Assembly: GCF_039649665.1 (NCBI RefSeq)
Contig: NZ_JBDJAW010000005.1
Coordinates: 124,001 to 188,000, forward strand
DNA from: Microbispora sp. ZYX-F-249
GTDB taxonomy: Bacteria; Actinomycetota; Actinomycetes; Streptosporangiales; Streptosporangiaceae
Length of the DNA: 64,000 nucleotides
Direction of reading: 5' to 3'
Position 1 is the stretch's first letter; each line of letters begins with the position of its first letter. This document shows, piece after piece, positions 43,296 to 51,622 of this stretch. The notes beneath the pieces were generated by a model, which saw only the letters and a program-made list of their open reading frames with translations, made no database searches and was not told where the DNA came from. The translations under genes were made by a program, and so were the position numbers.

Positions 43296-46200
43296 ATGTC
43301 GAAAACGCACGTCCCCTTATCGCGCCTGATCGCTGTGGTGGTCGCGGCCTGCCTGCTCGCCGTGGCCGCGCCCCTCTCCCCCGCCTCGGCCGCCGGCGGC
43401 CCCAACCTCGCCGCCGGCAAGACCATGAAGGAAAGCGCCCACGCCGACGTGTACGGCGCGGGCAACGCCAACGACGGTAACCAGGCGACCTATTGGGAGA
43501 GCGCCAACAACGCCTTCCCGCAGTGGCTCCAGGTGGACCTCGGCTCGGCCGTCAGCATCAACCAGCTGGTGTTGAAGCTCCCCAACCTGTCGGCCTGGCA
43601 GACCCGCACGCAGACGCTGTCGGTGCTGACCGGCACCACCGACAACCCGACCACCACGACGGTCCCCTCCGCCGGCTACACCTTCAACCCGGCCGGCGGC
43701 AACACCGTCACCATCGACTTCACCGCCACCACCGCCCGGTACGTACGGCTGAACATCACCGCCAACACCGGCTGGCCCGCCGGGCAGATCTCCGAGTTCG
43801 AGGTCTACGGCCCGGGCGAGCCCGGTGGTGACGATCAGAAGCCGACCGCTCCGGGCACCCTGGCCTACACCCAGCCCGCCTCCGGGCAGATCCGGCTCAC
43901 CTGGAACGCCTCGACCGACAACGTGGGGGTGACCGGGTACACCGTCTACGCCAACGGCACGCAGCGCGGCGCGGTGGCCGGCAACGTGCTCACCTACACC
44001 GACAACCAGCCCGACACCGCCACGGTGTCCTACTACGTGACCGCCAAGGACGCCGCCGGCAACGAGTCCGGCCCGTCCAACACCGTGACCCGCACCGGGA
44101 CCGGCGGGCCTGGCGGCACCAACCTGGCACTCGGCAGACCGATCACGGCCAACGGCTCCGTGTTCACCTTCGTGGCCACCAACGCCAACGACAACAACAC
44201 CGCCACCTATTGGGAGGGCGCGAGCGGCGGCTACCCCAACACCCTCACCGTGGCGCTCGGCGCCAACGCCGACATCTCCCAGGTGAACGTCAAGCTCAAC
44301 CCCGACAGCTCCTGGGGACCGCGCACGCAGACGATCCAGGTGCTGGGCCGCGAGCAGAGCGCGTCCGGGTTCACCAATCTGACCAGCGCGACCCAGTACT
44401 CCTTCAGTCCGGCCACCGGCAACTCGGTGTCCATCCCGGTGAGCGGCCGGGTCGCGGACGTGCAGCTGAAGTTCACCGGCAACTCCGGCGCCCCGGCGGG
44501 CCAGGCGGCCGAGTTCCAGGTCGTCGGCGTCCCCGCCCCCAACCCCGACCTGACCGTCGGCGGCCTCAGCGCGTCCCCGGCCTCCCCGGCGGAGACCGAC
44601 CCGGTCACGCTCACCGCGACCGTCAAGAACATCGGCAACGCCGCCTCCGGCGCGACGAACCTGAACTTCTACTTCGGCACCACCAAGGTCGGCACGGCGA
44701 ACGTCGGCGCGCTCGCGGCCGGCGCCTCGGCCACCGTGACGGCGGACGCCGGCCGGCGCGACGCGGGCAGCTACCCGCTGAGCGCCAAGGTCGACGAGTC
44801 CAACGCGGTGATCGAGCAGAACGAGACCAACAACTCCTTCAGCGCCTCGTCGCCGCTGGTCGTGCGGCCGGTGGACAGCTCCGACCTGGTGGCCTCGCCG
44901 GTGAGCTGGTCGCCGGGCAACCCGGCCGGCGGGACCCCGGTGACGTTCACCGTGGCGATCAAGAACCAGGGCACGGTCGCGACGGCCGGCGGCGCCCACG
45001 GCGTCACGCTGACGATCGCCAACGACGCCGGGACCGTGGTGAAGACGCTGACCGGCTCCTACAGCGGCGCGATCGCGGCCGGCGCCACGACGAGCCCGGT
45101 GAACCTGGGCACGTGGACGGCGGTCAACGGCAGATACACGGTGAAGACGGTGCTCGCCGCCGACGCGAACGAGCTGCCGGTCAAGCAGGCCAACAACACC
45201 TCCAGCCTGCCGTTCTTCGCCGGCCGCGGCGCGAACATGCCGTACGACATGTACGAGGCCGAGGACGGCGTGACCGGCGGCGGGGCGACGGTCGCCGGTC
45301 CCAACCGGACCATCGGCGACCTGGCGGGCGAGGCGTCCGGCCGCAGGGCCGTGCGGCTCACCACGACGGGCAGCTACGTCGAGTGGACGACCAGGGCGAG
45401 CACCAACACCCTGGTCACCCGTTTCTCGATCCCGGACGCGCCGGGCGGGGGCGGCACCGACGCCACGCTGAACGTCTACGTCAACGGCAGCTTCCTCAAG
45501 GCGATCAACCTGACCTCGAAGTACGCCTGGTTGTACGGCGACGAGGCGAGCCCCGGCAACTCGCCGAGCGCGGGCGGCCCGCGGCACATCTACGACGAGG
45601 CCAACGTCATGCTCGGGACGACCGTCCCGGCGGGCAGCAAGATCCGGCTGCAGAAGGACGCCGCCAACACCTCCACGTACGCGATCGACTTCGTCAACCT
45701 GGAGCAGGTGTCGGCGATCCCCAACCCCGACCCCGCGGCGTACGCCGTGCCCGCCGGGTTCACCCACCAGGACGTGCAGAACGCGCTCGACAAGGTGCGG
45801 ATGGACACCACGGGCAAGCTCGTGGGCGTCTACCTGCCGCCGGGCGACTACCAGACGTCGAGCAAGTTCCAGGTGTACGGCAAGGCGGTCAAGGTGGCCG
45901 GCGCCGGGCCGTGGTTCACCCGGTTCCACGCGCCGTCGACGCAGGAGAACACCGACATCGGCTTCCGGGCGGAGTCGTCGGCCAACGGCTCGGTGTTCTC
46001 CGGATTCGCCTACTTCGGCAACTACACCACCCGCATCGACGGGCCGGGCAAGGTGTTCGACTGGCAGAACGTCGCGAACATGACGATCGACAACATCTGG
46101 GTCGAGCACCAGGTCTGCATGTACTGGGGCGCGAACACCGACAACATCACGATCAGGAACTCGCGGATCCGCGACACCTTCGCCGACGGCGTCAACATGA

Positions 46201-46907
46201 CCAACGGCAGCACGGACAACCTGGTCTCGAACATCGAGGCGAGGACGACCGGCGACGACAGCTTCGCGCTGTTCTCGGCCATCGACGCGGGAGGCGCCGA
46301 CGAGAAGAACAACGTCTACGAGAACCTGACCGCGATCCTGCCGTGGCGCGCGGCCGGCCTCGCCGTCTACGGCGGGTACGCGAACACGTTCAGGAACATC
46401 TACATCGCGGACACGCTGACCTACTCCGGGATCACCATCAGCTCGCTCGACTTCGGCTACCCGATGAACGGCTTCGGCGCGAGCCCGCCCACCGTGTTCG
46501 ACAACATCTCGATCGTCCGCGCGGGCGGCCATTTCTGGGGCCAGCAGACCTTCCCGGCGATCTGGCTGTTCTCCGCCTCGAAGGTGTTCCAGGGCATCCG
46601 GGTCAGCAACGTGGACATCGTCGACCCGACGTACTCGGGGATCATGTTCCAGACCCAGTACCTCGGCGGCCGGCCGGTCAACCCGATCAAGGACACCGTC
46701 TTCACCAACGTCTCGATCTCCGGAGCGCGCAAGAGCGGCGACGCGTTCGACGCGAAGTCGGGCTTCGGCCTGTGGGCGAACGAGATGCCGGAGCCGGGCC
46801 AGGGCCCGGCGGTCGGGTCGGTGACCTTCGACAACCTGAGGCTCAGCGACAACTACCAGGACGTCAGGAACACGACGTCCACCTTCGCCATCGACATCAG
46901 ACCCTGA
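43296..46907 (+). CDS. Secreted GH87-like alpha-1,3-glucanase with carbohydrate-binding modules
   Basis: A 1203-residue modular exoenzyme: signal peptide (1-32); discoidin/CBM32 module (~36-172); Fn3 (~183-270); second discoidin (~275-415); two CARDB domains (~420-520 and 530-640); a CBM6/35-like module starting YDMYEAEDGV (~650-770); and a right-handed beta-helix (~775-1203) with GFRAESSANGSVFSGF, IRDTFADGVNMTNGSTDN and TTGDDSFALFS. The Asp clusters in the last two stretches fit the catalytic region of GH87 mycodextranases/alpha-1,3-glucanases. Such enzymes attack fungal wall glucan. ATG 43296 follows an AGAGGA site. Family is likely; substrate is inferred. Confidence 0.87.
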   Translation: MSKTHVPLSRLIAVVVAACLLAVAAPLSPASAAGGPNLAAGKTMKESAHADVYGAGNANDGNQATYWESANNAFPQWLQVDLGSAVSINQLVLKLPNLSAWQTRTQTLSVLTGTTDNPTTTTVPSAGYTFNPAGGNTVTIDFTATTARYVRLNITANTGWPAGQISEFEVYGPGEPGGDDQKPTAPGTLAYTQPASGQIRLTWNASTDNVGVTGYTVYANGTQRGAVAGNVLTYTDNQPDTATVSYYVTAKDAAGNESGPSNTVTRTGTGGPGGTNLALGRPITANGSVFTFVATNANDNNTATYWEGASGGYPNTLTVALGANADISQVNVKLNPDSSWGPRTQTIQVLGREQSASGFTNLTSATQYSFSPATGNSVSIPVSGRVADVQLKFTGNSGAPAGQAAEFQVVGVPAPNPDLTVGGLSASPASPAETDPVTLTATVKNIGNAASGATNLNFYFGTTKVGTANVGALAAGASATVTADAGRRDAGSYPLSAKVDESNAVIEQNETNNSFSASSPLVVRPVDSSDLVASPVSWSPGNPAGGTPVTFTVAIKNQGTVATAGGAHGVTLTIANDAGTVVKTLTGSYSGAIAAGATTSPVNLGTWTAVNGRYTVKTVLAADANELPVKQANNTSSLPFFAGRGANMPYDMYEAEDGVTGGGATVAGPNRTIGDLAGEASGRRAVRLTTTGSYVEWTTRASTNTLVTRFSIPDAPGGGGTDATLNVYVNGSFLKAINLTSKYAWLYGDEASPGNSPSAGGPRHIYDEANVMLGTTVPAGSKIRLQKDAANTSTYAIDFVNLEQVSAIPNPDPAAYAVPAGFTHQDVQNALDKVRMDTTGKLVGVYLPPGDYQTSSKFQVYGKAVKVAGAGPWFTRFHAPSTQENTDIGFRAESSANGSVFSGFAYFGNYTTRIDGPGKVFDWQNVANMTIDNIWVEHQVCMYWGANTDNITIRNSRIRDTFADGVNMTNGSTDNLVSNIEARTTGDDSFALFSAIDAGGADEKNNVYENLTAILPWRAAGLAVYGGYANTFRNIYIADTLTYSGITISSLDFGYPMNGFGASPPTVFDNISIVRAGGHFWGQQTFPAIWLFSASKVFQGIRVSNVDIVDPTYSGIMFQTQYLGGRPVNPIKDTVFTNVSISGARKSGDAFDAKSGFGLWANEMPEPGQGPAVGSVTFDNLRLSDNYQDVRNTTSTFAIDIRP

Positions 46908-46916
46908 TCACATGAA

Positions 46917-46952
46917 AGGCGCCGCCGGAGAGACTCCTCTCCGGCGGCGCCT
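46917..46952. terminator. Bidirectional terminator between the two glycoside hydrolase genes
   Basis: A perfect 16-base-pair stem (left arm 46917-46932, right arm 46937-46952, core GCCGCCGGAGAG / CTCTCCGGCGGC) with a four-base loop lies between the convergent glucanase and GH12 genes, ten bases behind the glucanase stop. A run of three A/T on each flank suits termination from both sides. Confidence 0.92.
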
Positions 46953-46981
46953 GCTTCGCGGAAACGCTTCTCAGGGATGTG

Positions 46982-48109
46982 TCACGAGCAGCGGGTGCCG
47001 TTCAGCGTGAAGCCGGTCGGGTTGCCGTTCGAGCCGTTCCAGGTGCCCTGGAAGCCGAACGAGACGTTGCCGCCCGCCGGGATCGAGCCGTTGTACGACA
47101 GGTTCCTCGCGGTCACCGTGGACCCGTTCTGGCTGACGTCGGCGCCCCAGTAGCCGGTGATCCTCTGCCCGTTCGGGAAGGAGAAGCCGACATTCCAGCC
47201 GTTCACCGCGCTGGAGGAGGTGTTGGTGACGGTCACGTTGCCGGTGAACCCGCCCTGCCACTCGTTCTTGCTGTAGCTCACCCGGCAGGCGCCGCTGCCG
47301 TTGCCGCCGGTCGGCGAGACGGCGGGGGACGGCGAGGGGTTCTGCACCACGCCGCCGATGCTGTAGGAGAAGTTGTTCACCGCGAGGCCGGCGCCGCCCA
47401 CCCAGGGCTCGAATCCGGCCTGGACGCTGGTGAGGTACCACGACCGCTGGGCGTAGCCCCGGTTCACCATGTCGTCGAAGAAGGTGCGTACGGCGAAGCT
47501 GATGGAGTTCGTCGCTGAGGTGCGGACGTAGGAGACGACGTTCCAGCCGGTGTTGCCGTACCAGACGTCCCACGTCCCGCCCGCGAGGTTGACCGTGCCG
47601 ACCTTCGAGCCGACGGGCTGGACCGAGCCGGTGTGGTTCAGCCAGACCATGAGCTCGGCGCCGGTGTTCTGGCCGTCCCGGCGCGCCGTGGGGTCGAACC
47701 AGATGTCGTACGCGGCGTCGTAGACCCCCGAACCCGGGTAGCTCATGCTGACGCTGGTCTGGACCGTGTTGAACTGGCTGTTGCTGACGGCGAGGGGCAG
47801 GCCGCTGCCGCTGGAGCAGTTGGCGTAGTGGCAGCCGGCGTAGATCGCCGGATAGGACGCCGGAGCGCCGTTCTGCGCCTTGTTGTGCCCCGCCTGCGTC
47901 ACCGTGAAGCCGGTGTTGGTGACGTTGATGCACTGCTGGGCGTCGCTGCCCCAGACGTTGTTGATGACGACGTACTTGCCGCCCTGGATCGTGGTCGATC
48001 CGTACTTCTCGCAGATCGTGGTGTCCGCGTGCGCCGCCTGACCGACGACGAGCGACGCGGCGACGGAGGCCAGCATGGCGAGGCCCGCCGTGATCATTCG
48101 CATCCTCAT
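46982..48109 (-). CDS. Secreted GH12 endoglucanase with CBM2
   Basis: A 375-residue enzyme: signal peptide (about residues 1-33, ending QAAHA), GH12 jelly-roll catalytic domain (~36-260, with AELMVWLNHTG holding one catalytic Glu and SFAVRTFFDDMVNRGY, FEPWVGGAGLAV), a short Ser/Pro linker (NPSPSPAVSPTGG) and a C-terminal CBM2 (CRVSYSKNEWQGGFTGNVTVTN to TRCS, with paired Cys and surface Trp). It should hydrolyse cellulose or mixed-linked glucan. The start is uncertain among ATGs at 48121, 48109, 48103 and 48097; none has a strong ribosome site. Confidence 0.93.
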   Translation of the reverse strand: MRMRMITAGLAMLASVAASLVVGQAAHADTTICEKYGSTTIQGGKYVVINNVWGSDAQQCINVTNTGFTVTQAGHNKAQNGAPASYPAIYAGCHYANCSSGSGLPLAVSNSQFNTVQTSVSMSYPGSGVYDAAYDIWFDPTARRDGQNTGAELMVWLNHTGSVQPVGSKVGTVNLAGGTWDVWYGNTGWNVVSYVRTSATNSISFAVRTFFDDMVNRGYAQRSWYLTSVQAGFEPWVGGAGLAVNNFSYSIGGVVQNPSPSPAVSPTGGNGSGACRVSYSKNEWQGGFTGNVTVTNTSSSAVNGWNVGFSFPNGQRITGYWGADVSQNGSTVTARNLSYNGSIPAGGNVSFGFQGTWNGSNGNPTGFTLNGTRCS

Positions 48110-48206
48110 GTTCCGGACCATAGACATCGGGCCAAGACGGGCGACATGGGACGTTTTAATCGACAACGCGGACGAAATCCCGACCAGCGACAACACCCTT
48201 ACCGTG

Positions 48207-48221
48207 AGTGAAACTTTCACT
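48207..48221. promoter_or_regulatory. LacI-type operator candidate upstream of the GH12 gene
   Basis: AGTGAAACTTTCACT is a 7+1+7 palindrome with the GAAAnTTTC core of LacI-family operators that control glycoside hydrolase genes in actinomycetes. It sits about 100 bases ahead of the GH12 start and also ahead of the divergent DUF488 gene. Confidence 0.55.
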
Positions 48222-48302
48222 TACACGTCTTGTCCGGCTGCCGGACGACCGGCGTACGCCGTCCCCCCGCTGGGGAGGATGGCCACAGGAGGAGGTGAGG
48301 CG

Positions 48303-48659
48303 ATGGCCGTCACGGTCCGCCGCGTGTACGAGGACCCCGCGCCCGGGGACGGAACGAGGGTGCTGGTCGACCGGGTGTGGCCGCGCGGCCTCACCAAGGA
48401 GGCCGCTCATCTGGACGAATGGGTCAAGGACGTGGCGCCGTCCGGCGAGCTGCGCTCCTGGTACGGCCACGTCCCGGAGAGGTTCGCCGAGTTCCGCAGC
48501 CGCTACCTCGCCGAGCTCGGCGACCCCGAGCGGCGCGCCGCCCTCGACCGGCTGCGCGGGCTCATGGAGGACGGGCCGCTGACCCTGCTCACCGCGACCA
48601 GGGACGTCGAGCACAGCCAGGCCGCCGTCCTCGCCGAGGTCCTGTCCGAACCCGGCTGA
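48303..48659 (+). CDS. DUF488 family protein
   Basis: A 118-residue DUF488 protein with the usual VRRVYEDPAPGDGTRVLVDRVWPRGLTKEAAHLDEWVKDVAPS stretch, WYGHVPERFAEFRSRY and LTLLTATRDVEHSQAAVL. The family is widespread and has no firmly assigned function. ATG 48303 has an ideal GGAGGAGG site. Confidence 0.92.
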   Translation: MAVTVRRVYEDPAPGDGTRVLVDRVWPRGLTKEAAHLDEWVKDVAPSGELRSWYGHVPERFAEFRSRYLAELGDPERRAALDRLRGLMEDGPLTLLTATRDVEHSQAAVLAEVLSEPG

Positions 48660-48695
48660 CCCGCCCCACCCGAGCTGGGGGAAGCCCTCCCGGGT

Positions 48696-49271
48696 TCAGT
48701 GGGTCGCGCGGGTCCGGTGGCCGCCGGTGAGGTGGAGCCGGACCATCGCGGGAAGGCGGCGCAGGCCGAGCGTGGTGCGCAGGTTCGGGACGGCCTCGTC
48801 GTGCAACCGCGTGACCAGGGCCCCGATGTCGGCCGGTTCGACGGCGGAGACACCCAGGTCGAGGCGTGGGTGATCGGACGGGCCGCGCAGCACGGCGTGC
48901 GCCCTGCGCACGTCCGGATAGGCGCTGACCTGCTCGGCGAGGGCCTCGCTCGCGGGATGCGCGTCGACCTCGGTGACCCCCGCCGTGCCGGACTCGAGGC
49001 GCAGTCTGCGCAGCCGGTCGACTCGCAGCAGCGCGAGCAGCCAGGCCAGTCCGATGAGCGCGAGCACGACGCCCACGGCGGCCAGGACCGGCCAGAACCA
49101 CGGCGTCGTCGCGGCGAAGCTCCTGGTCCCGGCGTCCAGCACGGGCCGCCGCGCGGCGGCGCCACCGAAGGCGCCGAGCGCCCGCGCGAGCGCGAGGCCG
49201 CCCGCGACCAGCGGCACCAGCCCGCACAGAGCGAGCCCGATGCGGTTGCCCTTGCCCGATCTCGTCCTCAC
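48696..49271 (-). CDS. AmaP-like alkaline shock accessory membrane protein
   Basis: A 191-residue protein with two membrane helices (residues 12-33 and 57-82) followed by an Asp23-like soluble domain. It matches the accessory proteins that anchor Asp23/Gls24 proteins at the membrane in actinobacteria. GTG 49271 has GGAGGAG upstream. It is the last gene of the stress operon, about 100 bases behind the DUF6286 gene. Confidence 0.82.
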   Translation of the reverse strand: MRTRSGKGNRIGLALCGLVPLVAGGLALARALGAFGGAAARRPVLDAGTRSFAATTPWFWPVLAAVGVVLALIGLAWLLALLRVDRLRRLRLESGTAGVTEVDAHPASEALAEQVSAYPDVRRAHAVLRGPSDHPRLDLGVSAVEPADIGALVTRLHDEAVPNLRTTLGLRRLPAMVRLHLTGGHRTRATH

Positions 49272-49368
49272 AGCCGATCTCCTCCAGCCTCTGCCCGCCG
49301 GAGTGCGCGGCGGGCCTCATGCGCCAGGGCGCGTGAGCGCTCCATCTGGGCCCATTGGGCCCTCGCGG

Positions 49369-49977
49369 TCAGGTCGGGCCGTGGACCCGGACATGCAGCG
49401 AGACGCGGTGGGCGGGGGAGAGCCGGGCCAGCTCGTCGCCGACGGCAGCCCGCACACGCTCCCCGATCGCGGCCGTGTCGCGCAGGTCGGTCCGGACCGA
49501 GACGTCCGCGTGCCAGCCGCGCATTCTCGCCCCGGCCGCGCGCACCCCGTCCACCGCGTTCGCCCTGGCTCTGAGCGCCCGCGCCAGCGTGCGCCGCGGC
49601 AGGCCGACCATCAGATCGGGGTCCCCGGTGCGCAGCGCGATCATCCGCCCCCGTCCGGGTACCGCCGCGATCAGCATCAGCACCAGGCCGATCAGGGCCA
49701 GCGCGGCGGCCACCGCGAGCGCCCGGTTGTCGTCCCAGGCCGTGGTCCTCGCCCAGCGCGCCCAATCCTCGTACGGCACGATCCTGATGGGACGCCCCAG
49801 CAGCGCGGAGACCACATGGGCGGCGGTCAGCCCGCCGATCCCCAGCAGCGCGAGCGCGGCGACCGCGGCGGGCAGCCCCCGGCTGGGCCGGAAGGCCCGG
49901 GCGGCCTTCGCGCCCTCGAACCCCCGCATCGGGACGAAGAGCGGGAGCTTCTCAGACGGGTCTCGTCCTTCGGTCAT
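49369..49977 (-). CDS. DUF6286 membrane protein of the Asp23 operon
   Basis: A 202-residue protein with two membrane helices (about 36-60 and 85-106) and a soluble C-terminal domain (LRARANAVDGVRAAGARMRGWHADVSVRTDL). DUF6286 proteins accompany Asp23 genes in actinomycetes. The start lies 26 bases inside the Asp23 gene upstream. Confidence 0.83.
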   Translation of the reverse strand: MTEGRDPSEKLPLFVPMRGFEGAKAARAFRPSRGLPAAVAALALLGIGGLTAAHVVSALLGRPIRIVPYEDWARWARTTAWDDNRALAVAAALALIGLVLMLIAAVPGRGRMIALRTGDPDLMVGLPRRTLARALRARANAVDGVRAAGARMRGWHADVSVRTDLRDTAAIGERVRAAVGDELARLSPAHRVSLHVRVHGPT

Positions 49978-50290
49978 GCCCCCTCCTCGGCCCGGGCCTC
50001 TGTTCGGGCACCAGCTCCACGACCTCGATGTCCACGTTCTCCACGGCGATGCCGGTGAGCTCCCGCAACCGCCGCCGCACGTGGTCGCGGATCTCGGCGG
50101 CCAGCCGCGGCACCGGCGCCGGGTAGCGCACGGCCAGGTCGCAGTGCACCGCCGCGACCGCCCCGCTCACCGACGCCGACACGTGGGGCCGGCCGGTCAC
50201 GTGCTCGTCCTCGCTCGCCAGTCTCTCCGCGATCTTCGTGAAGGCGCGGTCGGAGATCGTCGTCGTGCCGCGCGCCGCCGGCACGCTCAC
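49952..50290 (-). CDS. Asp23/Gls24 family protein (third copy)
   Basis: A 112-residue Asp23-like protein: GTTTISDRAFTKIAERLAS, AAVHCDLAVRYPAPVPRLAAEIRDHVRRRL and VENVDIEVVELVP. GTG 50290 overlaps the stop of the DUF2273 gene (GTGA). Asp23 proteins form membrane-associated networks induced by alkaline or envelope stress. Confidence 0.88.
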   Translation of the reverse strand: MSVPAARGTTTISDRAFTKIAERLASEDEHVTGRPHVSASVSGAVAAVHCDLAVRYPAPVPRLAAEIRDHVRRRLRELTGIAVENVDIEVVELVPEQRPGPRRGHDRRTRPV

Positions 50291-50478
50291 TGCCGCCTCG
50301 GGTGCATCTGCGGCATGTGCACGCCGCCTTCGAGCACCATGCCGACGAAGAACCCGACGATCCCGAGGACCAGGACGATGAGGAACGCGCTGAGGCCGCC
50401 GAAGGCCCCGACGACCCCCAGCACGACGCCGAACAGCAGTCCGACGAGGGCCCAGACCGGATACCCTTCCATGATCAA
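50287..50478 (-). CDS. DUF2273-like small membrane protein
   Basis: A 63-residue protein with two membrane helices (WALVGLLFGVVLGVVGAFGG and AFLIVLVLGIVGFFVGMVL), typical of the small membrane proteins in Asp23 operons. The TTG at 50478 is chosen: GGAAGG lies 7 bases upstream and the codon overlaps the preceding stop (TTGA), as at neighbouring junctions. An ATG at 50472 would be two codons shorter. Confidence 0.85.
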   Translation of the reverse strand: MIMEGYPVWALVGLLFGVVLGVVGAFGGLSAFLIVLVLGIVGFFVGMVLEGGVHMPQMHPRRQ

Positions 50479-50813
50479 TCATTCCTTCCACTGTCGTCAG
50501 TGACCACGTCGGCGATCGTCACGTCCACCCTGCGGCCGCCCGCGAGGCCGCCGATCGCGTCGCGGACCAGGTCGGCCACCTCCGGCAGCGGCCTGCCGTA
50601 CCGGGCGACGACGTCGACCTCGATCGCGTCGTCCCGTACGGCGACGCCGGGGACCTGACCACCGGGCAGGTAGGTCGCGACCACCCCGAACGGTCCCCGG
50701 GACAGGCCGGCGACGTCGGGGCACGACAACACGCGGTCGGCGAGCCTCCGGGCGGACACCTCGCGTTCCTCGCCCTCCGGCGCCACGTCCGCCCTCTCCG
50801 GAACGGTGCTCAC
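50475..50813 (-). CDS. Asp23/Gls24-related protein (second copy, divergent)
   Basis: A 112-residue protein of the Asp23 operon. The N-terminal part (EREVSARRLADRVLSCPDVAGL) replaces the usual VSxxVIxxIA start; the C-terminal half (AIEVDVVARYGRPLPEVADLVRDAI, RRVDVTIADVV) is Asp23-like. GTG 50813 overlaps the stop of the first Asp23 gene (GTGA). Confidence 0.85.
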   Translation of the reverse strand: MSTVPERADVAPEGEEREVSARRLADRVLSCPDVAGLSRGPFGVVATYLPGGQVPGVAVRDDAIEVDVVARYGRPLPEVADLVRDAIGGLAGGRRVDVTIADVVTDDSGRND

Positions 50814-51286
50814 AGGACTCGCGGCTCCCCTTCGGACGGCTCCCGCGTCTCCTCCTGCCTCGGCAGGTGGACGTCGTCGACCGCGATGTTCACCTCGGTG
50901 ACCTCCAGCCCGCACATGCGCTCCACCGCGCGGATGACGTGGCTCCGGACCGCCTGCGCGAGATCGGGGATCGCGACGCCGTACTCGACGATGAGGTGGA
51001 TGTCCACGGCGGCCTGCCGCTCGCCGACCTCCACCGCCATGCCCCGGGTGACGCCGTCCTCGCCGCCGAACGCGCCCTTGATCGCGCCGAACGCGCGGGC
51101 CGTGCCGGTGCCGAAGTCGTGGACCCCGTCGATCTCGCGGGCCGCCATGCCGGCGATCTTCGCGACCACTCCGTCGGCGATCGTGGTGCGGCCCCGCTCG
51201 GTCACCAGGCCGGAACCGCCCTGCACCCCGAAGGATCGCCCGGACGCCTGCTCGACGGTCGCGGTCGACGTTCTGGTTTCGGTCAT
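50810..51286 (-). CDS. Asp23/Gls24 family envelope stress protein
   Basis: A 158-residue protein, first gene of the minus-strand stress operon: TTIADGVVAKIAGMAAREIDGVHDFG, the central strand AAVDIHLIVEYGVAIPDLAQAVRSHVIRAVERMCGLEVTEVNIAVDDVHLP is full Asp23 signature. ATG 51286. A SigB-like promoter at 51345-51368 lies about 50-80 bases upstream. Confidence 0.93.
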   Translation of the reverse strand: MTETRTSTATVEQASGRSFGVQGGSGLVTERGRTTIADGVVAKIAGMAAREIDGVHDFGTGTARAFGAIKGAFGGEDGVTRGMAVEVGERQAAVDIHLIVEYGVAIPDLAQAVRSHVIRAVERMCGLEVTEVNIAVDDVHLPRQEETREPSEGEPRVL

Positions 51287-51344
51287 GTGACTCCCCCGCT
51301 TCGTATGCGCGGTTCGTGCCGCTTACCGCCGATACATGCCCGTG

Positions 51345-51368
51345 ATACCCAATTTGCGCACAGTAACC
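51345..51368 (-). promoter_or_regulatory. SigB-like promoter of the Asp23 operon
   Basis: On the minus strand GGTT (51368-51365), 14 bases, then GGGTAT (51350-51345) fits the actinobacterial general-stress sigma consensus GNNT-N14-16-GGGTAY exactly. Transcription would begin near 51337, about 50 bases before the ATG at 51286. Confidence 0.65.
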
Positions 51369-51504
51369 AGCACAGGTAGGGCGAGGTTGGGTCAGCGGAA
51401 CTCCTTGAACCTCCCAAGACGAGCGAGCCTTTGGCGAGACAGGGCCGATAGCCCTAACGCGGAGATCAAGCCGGACCAAAACTGCCCGGTATGTCCGAGA
51501 TCGA

Positions 51505-51529
51505 GTTTTTCTGTGCCCGTCTAGGGCAT
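51505..51529 (+). promoter_or_regulatory. SigB-like promoter of the gas-vesicle operon
   Basis: GTTT at 51505-51508, 15 bases, then GGGCAT at 51524-51529 fits the general-stress sigma consensus with one mismatch (C for T). It lies about 95 bases ahead of the first gene of the operon. Gas-vesicle genes of Streptomyces coelicolor are known to respond to osmotic stress in a SigB-linked way, which fits this assignment. Confidence 0.5.
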
Positions 51530-51622
51530 TCATACCGTTCAGTCGGGTCGCAGCGCCGCGCGGCGAGCCGGGCGGTCGCCCGGAGCCGGCGCTTCGGGGG
51601 CGGGCCAGTAGGAGGCGCGATC

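Larger units (their letters stand above)
51287..51622. other. Divergent regulatory region between stress and gas-vesicle operons
   Basis: This 336-base region separates the Asp23 operon (minus) and gas-vesicle operon (plus). It holds two SigB-like promoter candidates, listed separately, one per direction. No coding sequence is convincing; an ATG at 51491 is in frame with the first gas-vesicle gene but gives an unrelated N-terminal extension. Confidence 0.6.

Noticed and set aside
43317-46532. 1071-codon antisense frame in the glucanase gene
   Set aside because: Val/Gly/Arg/His repetitive translation mirrors the plus-strand gene; no start signal or domain.
44210-46915. Second plus-strand frame of 901 codons inside the glucanase gene
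   Set aside because: Arg/Gly-rich +1 shadow without signal peptide or motifs.
48165-48302. SigB-like or CebR box upstream of the GH12 gene
   Set aside because: Searched for TGGGAGCGCTCCCA and GGGTAY with partner; neither present. Only the GAAAnTTTC palindrome was found.
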